From the NCBI GenBank assembly GCA_026770575.1, contig MU657188.1, positions 299,317-315,219 on the forward strand: a stretch of DNA of 15,903 bases. The letters are read 5' to 3'. Shown piece by piece: positions 1 through 10,000 of this stretch (position 1 is the stretch's first letter; each line of letters begins with the position of its first letter). Source of the stretch: Pelagophyceae sp. CCMP2097. Lineage: Eukaryota > Sar > Pelagophyceae. The notes under the pieces were generated by a model that made no database searches, was not told where the DNA came from, and saw only the letters and a list, made by a program, of their open reading frames with translations. Both the position numbers and the translations under genes were made by a program.

Positions 1-184
1 CAAAGGTGGAACCTCACGGATTTACCCTGGGGCGGACAGACAGACAGACAGACAGAAGGACAGACAGAAGGACAGACAGACGGACAGACAAAATTGCCCC
101 TGGTAATCCTTCAATCAAAGGACCCGAAGGCCCTTGCCGTAAACTGACGTTGATTAAACGGCAAGGACCCTTCGGGTCCTCAAA
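1..184 (+). repeat. Dispersed hairpin repeat, copy 1, with GACA microsatellite
   Basis: Shares most of its sequence, in the same order and orientation, with 13725-13876. It opens with CAAAGGTGGNACCTCACGG, continues through a tetranucleotide GACA-type tract (about 38-92, expanded relative to copy 2), then a conserved block ending in an inverted repeat: arms 120-140 and 158-179 pair over about 21 bp with one bulge or mismatch around a 17-nt loop. The window starts at the first conserved base, so it may extend further upstream. Class unknown. Confidence 0.75.
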
Positions 185-576
185 AAAATCCCTCATTGAG
201 GAGACAAACGAAGCCACAACTGGTCAGTGTAGCAGCCTAAAATAGGGTTGCTCGTACGGGTGTCTCTCGGGGAGGCCGGGTCAAGACTACCACGTGCTCG
301 GGGCGTCGAATGAGCCGCTCAAAAGCCCGCAAGGCTCAATTATGGCGATATTTTTAGGAATCGGCGCCAAGGAAGTTGATTCGCGCGAAAAAAAATGCGA
401 CCAGTCGATTCCTCGCCCCCATTTTCCTTCTATTCCATCAAACACCCATGATAGAACGCGCAACTCGGGATCGTCGCCGGCGAAATTGAAAATGCAACAC
501 CCCCTTCGCCAAACGAGTTTGGGCGACGACGCGACGTGAGCAGCAGGAAGGCAAGGGCCGGTGACAGGGGCCTTTT
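185..576 (+). promoter_or_regulatory. 5' flank of rsmI, no defined promoter
   Basis: This stretch has no coding evidence and should hold the promoter and 5' UTR. A palindromic CACGTG lies at 291-296 and an A/T-rich GATATTTTTAGG at 347-358, but neither is at a diagnostic position. Composition is less GC-rich than in the gene. No spliced-leader acceptor can be assigned with confidence. Confidence 0.25.
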
Positions 577-1008
577 ATGGCCCTCGGCCGCTGGCTCTGC
601 GTCGCCGCGGCGGGCGCGTCGGCGCTGCGGGCGCCGCCGAGGGTATGGGGCGCGGCGACGCAGGATCGACGGCGGGCGCCCGACGCGCGCCGTGCCGCCC
701 CGCGCGCGGCGGCGTCGGAGCGCGCGGCGGCGCCCGCCGATGCGGCGGCGCCCGCCGATTCGGCGGCGCAGACCGGCGCGCCCACCGACGCGGACGACTC
801 GCTGGCAGACGCGGACGACGCCTCGCTGGCCGAATCAGACGACACCTCGGAAGGCGACTGGGAGGCGCCTCTCGACCCCGCGGCCGGCGCGGCGGATTCG
901 GTTTCGCCATGGGACGCTCTGGGCCGGCGTGCGTTGGCCAAGTTCGACGAGGACGTGGCCGGCGGGGCGCGGTTGTTCATCGTGCCGACTCCTTTAGGAG
1001 AAGCATCG
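577..1008 (+). CDS. rsmI: rsmI exon 1: targeting peptide, acidic linker, start of SAM domain
   Basis: Encodes residues 1-144 and ends in phase 0 at the donor TCG|GTCCGC. The start ATG at 577 gives a short hydrophobic stretch (WLCVAAAGASA, residues 6-16) followed by LRAPP, close to the ASAFAP signal-peptide/transit-peptide junction of red-lineage plastids, then an Arg/Ala-rich stretch to about residue 65 and an acidic linker at about 71-96. The catalytic domain starts at residue 132 with LFIVPTPLG, the first SAM-binding strand and loop of RsmI. Joining PTPLGEAS to exon 2 (DATFRSVAAL) reproduces the family pattern PTPxGNLxDxTLRALxxL without a gap. The start codon is the least certain part. Confidence 0.87.
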
Positions 1009-4000
1009 GTCCGCGGCCGCGTCATACGCTGGCCAACCCGGAACGCGGGGCGCGTCAAACGATCTGGCCAACCCGGGACGCGGGGCGCGTCATACGATCT
1101 GGCCAACCCGGGACGCGGGGCGCGCCATACGATCTGGCCAACCCGGGACGCGGGGCGCGTCATACGATCTGGCCAACCCGGGACGCGTCCGACGCTCGCC
1201 GCCCAACCCGGGACGCGGGGCGCGTCATACGCTCCTCGGGCAACCCGCGACGCTCTCGGGACCTCTCCCGGCGGCCTTTGACGGACCCAAGTGCCAATGT
1301 CGCTCGGACGCGCCCCTCGAGAAGAGACCTCGACAAGGCCGCTCGAGACGGGGCCTCGAGACGGCGCCTTAGGAAGGCCTTTCAAGACGATATTTTTTGA
1401 GACGGGGCCTCGAAAACGGCGCCTCGAGAACGGCCCCTCGAGAAAGGCCCTTTGAGACGGCCCTTCGAAACGGCATCTCGAAAAGGCCCCCTCTCGCCGG
1501 CCTCTCGAGAAAGAACCCTCGAGAAAGGCCCCTCGAGGAGATACCTCGACAAGGCCCCTTGAGACCGGCCCCTCGAGAAAGGCCTCTTGAGACGGCCTTT
1601 GGAGACGGCGGCTCGAGATGGCCGCTCGAGACGGCGCCTCGAGAAAGCCATTCTCCGACATTTGAGACGGCCCCTCGAAGCCGGCCCTTCGAGAGGGCTC
1701 CTCGAGACGGTCCTTTGAGACGGCATCTCGAAAAGGCCCCTCTAAACGGCCCCTCGAGAGGGCCCCTCTAAACGGCGCCTCGAGACGGCCCCTCTCTCGT
1801 TCCTTGCCACCCCCTCGACAAGGCCCCTCGAGACGGCCCCTTGAGGCGGCCTCCTGAGGCGGCCCTTGGAGAGAGCGGCTCGAGATGGCCGCTCGAGACG
1901 GCCTCTTTGAAACGGCGCCTTAACGAGGCCTTTTGAGGCGGTCTTTCGAGACGGCGCCTCGAAACGGCGCCTCGAGGCGGCTTTTCTCCGGCCTTTGAGA
2001 CGGCCACTTGAGACGACTACTCGAGACGGCCACTCGAGGCGCATCCTTTGGCCTGGAGACGGTCCTTGAAACCGATTCGGCTCGGCTTTCTTTCGGCCCA
2101 CAGCGCTCGTAGGACGCCACGTTCCGGTCCGTGGCGGCGCTGCAGCGCGCCGACGTTTTGGCTTGCGAGGATACGAGGAAGATGGGGTTGTTATTAGTCC
2201 AGCTCGGCATTACCCGACGAGGTCCGTCCGATCTATAACCGATCTATAACCCGAACACAACAAAGCAAAACCATCATCCGCACCCGCCCCCGCCAGGCGT
2301 CCTCGCGCGGCACGACGATGCGACGGCGGCTCGGACGGCGGATAAACTCGCGCGTTGGAGCGTCGGCGGGTTTTCGGCGACGATCCGGACCGTGTCGAAA
2401 GTCGGAGAGCGGCGGCGTACTCCCGCCGGGTTGTTCGGTCCGCACGCCCGTCTTGAAAGGCCCGTCTTTAGGTGGCTTGCATGGTCGCTGGAAAAGTGGT
2501 CACGCTGAGCTCCGACGCGGGTTTTACACCGCGCCTCGCCAAACGAATTCGAGACCCCGATCGAAAGGGGGAATTCCGACTTTATCGGCGGGGAGCGAGT
2601 TGTTGAGGAAAACTCCCCGATGTCGTGCTGGAGCAGTTTGAGTGGTCCTCTCGACGGCTTCGAGGCGGCCCTCGAGGCGGTCTTCAGACGTTCTCGAGAC
2701 GGGTCCGTCGAGGCAGTCCTCTTGAAAAACGGGGAAACACGTCCTTTTTGGTTCAATTCCTACGAGCCCCGCGACCTCACGAGTACTACGAGTTTGGCGG
2801 CGGCGTTTGGGCGATGCCTTTTCGGGCTCGCCGGCACCGTGGGCAGACACACTCGGGTTTGATCGACCCGGAGTCAATGCGGATTTCGACTTGCCCCAGC
2901 CACAAAAACCGTCTAAGGAGCCCGTGGGTGGTTTCACCCGGAGGAGGGCGCTGCGAAAGGCCCCACAGACGGCCCCTCAAATGCCCTTCGAGGGCCCCTT
3001 TCGAGGGCCCCTTTCGAGGGCCCCTTTCGACGGTCCCGTGGGCGTCTCGGGCGCCCGCGTTTTCCGACAGGGCCTACACGGACATTTAGACGCCTCGAAC
3101 GGCCTTCAAAAAAGTGGACCCGAGTCCGCCCCGCCGGTCCCGGCCGCCACGGGGACAGTGTCACAGGGCCCGTGTCACGAGGGCCGTGCCACCTTGTCTT
3201 GTCACACGGTTCTTGTCATAAGGACCTTGCCGCGACAACGTTGTATCAGCGACTTTGCCTCAGATGGATTTTGTCAGGAATCTTGTCTTTGGACCTCAAA
3301 AGGGCCTCGCCACAAATAAATGTGCCACCTTGTCTCAAGGACCTTGTCTCACACGGCTCTTGTCAGGGACCGTGCCACAGGACCTCGTCGTGGGATTCTT
3401 GCCATAGGAACCTGACCGCGGGGACCTCGCCCCGGGGACCTTGCCATAGGGACCTTGTCGCAAGGACTTTGCCACACAGAGACCTTTGGCGTAGGGACCT
3501 TGTCGCGGGGCCTCGCTGCGGGACCTCGTCACTGGGACCTCGTTACAGTGGCCTTGTGACCGCAGGGACCTTGTCACAGGGACCTTACCACAAAAACCCG
3601 GGCCTCGTCTGAGGGATCTCGTCTCACGGGGGCCTCGTCACAAAGACCTTGTCTCAAAGACGTAGTGGCAAAGACGTTGACTCGCAGGAACCTTGCCACG
3701 GGGCCGTCGTCACTCGTCAGGGGCCGTGCCACAGGGACCGTGTCACAGAGCTCTTGTCACAGGGACTTTGCCACGGAGACGCCGTTGCAGGGACCTCGTC
3801 ACAGGGACCGTGTCACAGAGTTGTTGCCGTGTCGTCACTTGTCAGGGGCCGTGTCACGGGGGGCCGCGTCACGGGGACCGTGCCACAGGGACCGTGTTAC
3901 GATGTCTCATAAGGTCCCTGTCTGAATGGCTTCGCCACAACACCCTCGTCACGGGGGCCTCGTCATAGGAACCACAGGGCCTCGCCACGGGTGGCTTGTC

Positions 4001-7000
4001 ACAGGAACCTTGTCACAGAGACCTCGTTTTCGCGATTGTGTCACAAAGGCCTTGTCGCGGGGGCCACGGTGACTTTGTTCCACAGGGGCCTTGTCGAGGG
4101 GTCAGGTGCCGTGAAACGGGGACTCCTGCTCCGGCCCCTCCACGCGGCCGAATTCGGCCGGAGAATGTCGGCCCGGAGAGGGTCAGATGGAGAAAGGCGG
4201 TCCCTTTCGAGGGACGGCCCCAAAGGCCTTCAAAATACCTCCGAATACCTCCGAGTACCTAAGAAAATACCTCCAAATACCTCCAAATACCTTTTAAAAC
4301 AGGCACGCCCTGCGTCTCCGACCCCGGGTCGCTCCTCGTGCAGCGCGCCGTCGCCGCCGGTAAAGCCCGTTTGACAATTTTATTTAAAATTTCATTTTTA
4401 TCAGTTTATTTCTGAAAGAAGAAAACTAAAAATTTGATTTTTGTTTTAAAACAGGCATCAAGGTCTGCGCGCTGCCTGGAGCGTGCGCGGCGACGACGGC
4501 GCTCTCCGGTGCGGCCGCCGGCCCGCCGTTGCTAAACACCCCGTCGGAACCCAACGTTCCGAAAATGCCGTTAGGCTCCGGCTTTGACGCGTCCGGCGGC
4601 TTTACGTTTTTCGGATTCGTCGAAGGGTAAAATCCGCGCTGGGAACCCCGATTTGGAAAACCCGCGCCCGCCACCCCTCTAATTCGCCCCGGGTTGCGCC
4701 GCGCGGTCCCCTCGCACGGGGTATCTCGAAAGTCGCGATCGACGGGCCCCCGAGGCGGTTCCTCTATACAGCCCTCGAGACGGCCCTCTAAACAGCCCCT
4801 CTCGGAAGTCTCTTTCAACGGTCCCCTGAGATGGCTCCTCTTCACGGTCCCTCGAGGCGACTCACTCGAGGCAGCTCCCCCGACGGTCCCTCTGTGCGGT
4901 CGCTCTCGGCGGTTCTGCTCGCCGGCCCTCGAGACGGTTTGATCGAGGCGGTCCCTCGAGGCGGCTCTGTCTGCAGTCCTCGAGACGGTCCCTTTCCACG
5001 CTCCCTCGAGACGGTTCCTCTACAGCCCCCGAGACGGTCCTCTCTCTCGATGTTCCTTCGGGACGCCCCCTCTAGGAGGTCATTCTTGACGGCCCCAAGA
5101 AGAACCCTCCGTACGATTCCTCTATACAGCCCTCGAGACTGCCCCTCGAGACGGTGCCTCGAGACGGCTTTTCTACACGGTCTCTCGAGACAGCTCTCTC
5201 TATAGTTCCTCTCGACGGTCTCTCTCGAAGGCCCCTCTCGACGGTCCCTCTCGACGGTCATTCTAGACGATCACACGAGACAGCCCTCGAGACGGCCCCT
5301 CGAGAGGGCCCCTCGAGGCGGTTCCTCGAGACGGATCTCTAGACGGCCCCTCCAGACGGTCCGTCTAGACGGTCTCTCTCGACGGTCTCTCGAAAGCCAC
5401 TCTACGGCCCCTCTCGAAAGCCACTCTAGACAGTCACTCTAGACGATCACACGAGACAGCCCTCGATGCGGCCCCTCGAGACGGCTCTCTAGGAAGTTCC
5501 ACCCCCCATTGGATTCTGCTCCCTATTGGATTCGGAATGGCCAATGAGAGGGCTTGAAAATGCAATTTGTTCAGAAAAGCATTTTTGCACCAATCCAAGA
5601 GCTTTAAAAGTGTGATAAAGTTCAGAAGAAGGTTGGAATCCAATAGGGGATCCTGAATCCAATAGGGGGAAGGACTTCCTAGACCAGAGTCGTCGCGTGG
5701 AGTATGGGCTTAAGGGGTCCAGCCTACCCAATATGGGGTATGGGACCCACATGGGGCCCCATAGTGGGACTCATGGGGCGGCGGGGTTCCAGCCGGCGCG
5801 CGTATCGATGGTAATGTTAGCACCACTTAAGCGTCGTCCGCCTCGTTCTCGTCGTCGTCCATGGCCTCGGGCTCGGCGGGCTTGTCGTCGTCGTCGACGT
5901 CCAGGTCCGCGTCGGGGTCGCCGAACAGGTCCGCGCCGGCGTCCTCCGTCTCGTCGACGAAGACGCTGCGTGGCGCGTCGGCGGCCTCGCCGTCGGACTC
6001 GGACTCGCCAAAATCCCACGGTGGCTTCCGTATGGGGCCCCACGGGGCCGTATGGGGTCCAGCCTACCCAATATGGGGCCCCATATGGGGCCCCATACGG
6101 CGACTCTGCTCTAGACAGTTCGTCGAGACGGTCTCTCTCGACGGCTCTAGACGGTTCCTCTATATATCCCTCTAGACGGTCCCCAGATGGTCCCTCTCGA
6201 CGGTCCCTCTCGACGGTCCATCTCGACGGCCCCTCTCGATGGTCCCTCTCGATGGTCCCTCTCGCCGGCCACTCTCGATGGTTACTCTCGATAGCCCTCT
6301 AAACGGCTCTGAAACGGCCATTCTAGATGGCCCCTCGAGGCGGCCCCTCGAGGCAGCTCTCTCGACAATCCCTCTCGACGGCCCTCTCGAGAGGCGCCCC
6401 CGGGATGGCATCCGGCCGCCGACACCGGCGCCGGATTGCGCCGGATGGCGGCCCGGGACCTTGTCACGGGGACCTTGTCGCAGGGTTCGTGTCACCGGGA
6501 CCTTGCCAATGGGGTTTTGTCTCAGGGACCTTGCCATCGGGATTTTGTCTCAGGGACCTTGCCATGGGGCTCTTGTCACCTGTGGTGTTTTTTTCACAGG
6601 GTTCTTGTCGCAGGGTTCCTATCGCAGGGACCTTGCCACGGAGACCCTTGTCACGGGGGTCTTGTCTCAGGGATCCTTGTCACGGGGACCGCCTTGTCAC
6701 ATGGTTCTTGTCATAGGGACTTTGTCACAGGGCCCTTGTCGCAGGGACCTTGTCACGGGGATCTTGTCACAGGGACCTTGTCACGGGGCCCTTGTCTTAG
6801 GGATCTTGTCTCAGGAATCTTGTCACGAGGAGCGTGACACGGGGATTTCTTGTCACGGGGATCTCGTTATGGAGACCTCATTGCACCCTTGTCACAGGGA
6901 CCTTGTCACAGGGTCCTTATCTCAGGGGACTTGCCGCTGGGACCTTGTCATGGGGTTCTTGTCACAGAAATCTTGTCAATGGGACCTTGTCACGGGGATT

Positions 7001-10000
7001 CTTGTCTCGGGACCTCGTCCTGGGCAGGGCAGGAAAAGGGTCCTCTGGTCCGGGTCTCGCTTTGTGGAAGACCCGAGACTCGGACCCCATCCCGGGTCAG
7101 CCCGGATGGGGGGACCCGAGACCCGGACCCCACCCCGGGTTATCGCGGGTCCGGGTCCGGACCCTCTTCCTGCCCTGGTCCTGGGGACGTCGTCGCGGGG
7201 TTGTTGTCGCTGGCCCTTTTCACAGCGACCGGCGACACATTGTCGCAGGAACCTCGTCACGAGGCCCGTGAAATACCCGGAGGGGCGGGCCCCCGCAAGG
7301 CGACTGTCACTTGCAAGGCCTCTTGACGGTCGCCTGCGAGGCCTCTTTGACGGGCCCTTGCAAGCTCCCACGCACATTTCCCTGCAAGGGACCAGCGCCC
7401 TTACACGAGGGTCCTTCAAGGCTCCTCGAAAAGGGCCTCGTCCCTCGCAAGGGCCCTCTGTACGGGACATCCCCTTCTCTGTGGCCTCGCACGGGCCCGT
7501 CGTGCGGTCGGCCCGTCGTGCGGTCCGAGGGCTTCTCGTGTGCTTCCCTCGTACGGGCCCTTGGTAGCGGGTGGCCCTGATAGGGTCCGAAGCTCGGCGC
7601 CTCGAAAAGGGCCCTTCGCTGTGGCCTCTTCAACGGCTCCTCGAAGAGGGCCTCTTCAGCGCGGTTCTCTCACGGCCCCCTGCAAAGGCCCTCCGCAGGG
7701 CCCGTGCAAGAGGCCTCTGTGAACGGGACTGTTCCAAGACCCCGGTTGTGCACGCCTCGCCCTCGCAAGCCTCGCACGGGCTCGTGCACGTACGGGTCTC
7801 CCTATGTGATTTGCGGACAAACGGAAAGCCCAAACGGCATCTCGCCCGGGCGCACGCGCCGTGGTAGGCGCGGCGCGTCTGCGAAGCGCGCGGCGGCGCT
7901 GGCGGCGGTGGCGGCGGAGCCGAGGTAAACGGGGCGATTTCGCCCTCCCCCCCGGGCGCACGAGGCCACGCTTCCACCGCGTGTTAGGCCTTGCATCCTG
8001 TACGAGTCGCCGAGGCGCGTCGAGTCTACGGTTTCGGTCTTGTCGCAGATTGACGGGTCGAGGGGCGTGGTGATCGGTCGGGAATTAACAAAGACCCACG
8101 AGGAGCTCTGGTTCCAACTCCGCGTCTTCGATTCGGGAAACCCGGACCCCAACCCAGAAGCCCAAGTGGCTGAAACCCCGGCGGAACTTTTTCGGGGCCA
8201 CCCGCGTCGAACCTTTTCACCGGGTCCTCGCTTGCCGGATTTTCACCGGGTCCTCGCTTGCCGGAGGGACGGGCCTCGAACTCCCCCAAGGCAAGGGCCT
8301 CGAACCAGAGGGACGGGCCCTTGCTTTGGCGACGGTCGCGGGCCCTTGCTTTTGCCTTTTTGAAGAAACCTCGCAAGCAGTTACGCGCGGTCAATCGCAC
8401 TCAGCCCCTGCGAGGCCTCTTTGGCGGCGTGTGTTTATTTGCGGTCGCTCTCTCCGGAGCCGCCAGCGGGGCTCCCAACAGTCTCGACGAACCCTCGAGA
8501 CAGCCCCGCTGGAGGCTGAATTGGCCCTCTGGACGGGCCCTCTGGACGGCCCCTCTGAAGGGTCTCTCTGCACGGCCCCTCTGCAGGGTCCCTCTGGACC
8601 CCTTTAGACAGTCCCTCTGTACGGTCTCTCTGGACGGCCCTCTGGAGGGGCCCTCTGGACGGGCCCTCTGGAATGTCTCTCTCTACACGTCCCTCTGGAC
8701 GGTCCCTCTGGAAGGACCCTCTACGCGGGCCCTGGACGGCCCTTCCTAGCAGTGGCCGACGCGGACCTCCGCAACGGCAGAGGGATCAGGGCCTACGCGG
8801 TCCTATGGACGTTCCTTCGAGACGGTCCCTCGAGAGTCGGTCCCTCGAGACGGTTCCTCTGGACGGCCCATCGAGAGAGGCGCTCCTTGAAACGGTCCTC
8901 GAGACGGCTACACGGCCGCTTGAGACGCTCGCTCGAAATGGCCGTCGTCCAAGGTCTTTCGAGGCGGCCCCTCTGCAAGGCCCTCAATCCCTCTGGGAGG
9001 TCCCGTCTCGACGACGCCCTCGAGACGGCCCCTCGAAATGGCCTCACCGGGCGGTCGCTCGAGGCGGTTCCTTGGCGCCCCACCTGGACAATGGTCCCTC
9101 TCCAAGGCCTCTCGAGACGGGCCCTCTGGATGGTGGCCGACGCGGACCGAGCGACGGCAGAGAGGCCCTTTTCGACGGTTCTCTACCGAGGTTCCCTCTC
9201 CACGGCCCCTTTGCGGTCTTTCTGGAAGGTCCCTCTGGACGGGCCACTCGGTTGGCCGCGTCGGAACTTGCCGAGGGAGCTGAGCCGTCGAGTGGGACGT
9301 TGGATTCTGGGATTCATACTCATGCCGTTTGGGATGCCGTTTGGGATGCCTTATCTCAAGGACTGTGTCTCACAGGGACCCAGTGACTTTGTCTCACAGG
9401 GACGTCGTCACTGGCATGTTGTCAGGGACCGTGTCACGAGACGTCAAGTTTTTTTTGTCACAAGTGCCTTGTCACGGGAGACGTCGTCACAGGGACGTTG
9501 CCACAGGGTTCTTGTCACTGGGCCGTGTCACGGTCCTTGTCGCGGGTCACAGGGACCTTGTCACAGGAACCTTGTCACAGGAACCTCGTCACAGGGACCT
9601 TGTCACGGGGTTCTTGTCACAGGGATCTTCGCCAAATAGACCCTGTCTGGGAACTTGTAACAGGGGCCTTGTCTTGGGGTCCTGCCACGGGAACTCGTGG
9701 CGCGTTGTTGTCACCACAGGGACCTTGTCACGGGGATGTGCCACGGGGACTTTTGTCACGGGACTTTGTCACAGGGTCCGTGTCACAGAGGGTCCTTGTC
9801 ACGGGGACCGTGTCACGGGGTCCGTGTCACGAGGTCCATGGGGTTCTTCTCACGGGACCTTGTCACAGGGACGCTGCCACGGGACGTTCCCACACGGTGC
9901 CGCCTTTCCCGTCGCGTTTTGGCCCTCGTCGTCTGAGCCACCGCGTGTGACGTTGGATTCATTCCATATGGGCTCATGCCGTTTGGGATGCCATATGTGC

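Noticed and set aside
438..1661. 407-codon minus-strand ORF overlapping exon 1
   Set aside because: It runs through the exon 1 antisense and then through array A and the 35-bp repeat, giving Arg/Ser/Gly-rich low-complexity peptide. The plus strand carries the RsmI start motif and a matching exon 2.
2514..2540. Read-through of exon 4 into intron 4, giving SSDAGFTP
   Set aside because: It mimics SDAGTP with one extra residue, but the frame then reaches a stop without SDPG. Exon 5 supplies TPCVSDPG in the right phase.
2720..2980. Non-repetitive, protein-like island in intron 4
   Set aside because: Several frames look fairly complex, but none matches RsmI, none is needed by the gene model, and no frame stands out.
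3150..4110. CRISPR-like array
   Set aside because: Units are about 15 bp, contiguous and degenerate, without unique spacers of constant length, and sit in a spliceosomal intron of a eukaryotic gene.
6239..7567. 442-codon plus-strand ORF
   Set aside because: It spans arrays A, B and C and encodes only repeat-derived peptides; the 13-15-bp units are stop-poor. It lies entirely inside intron 6.
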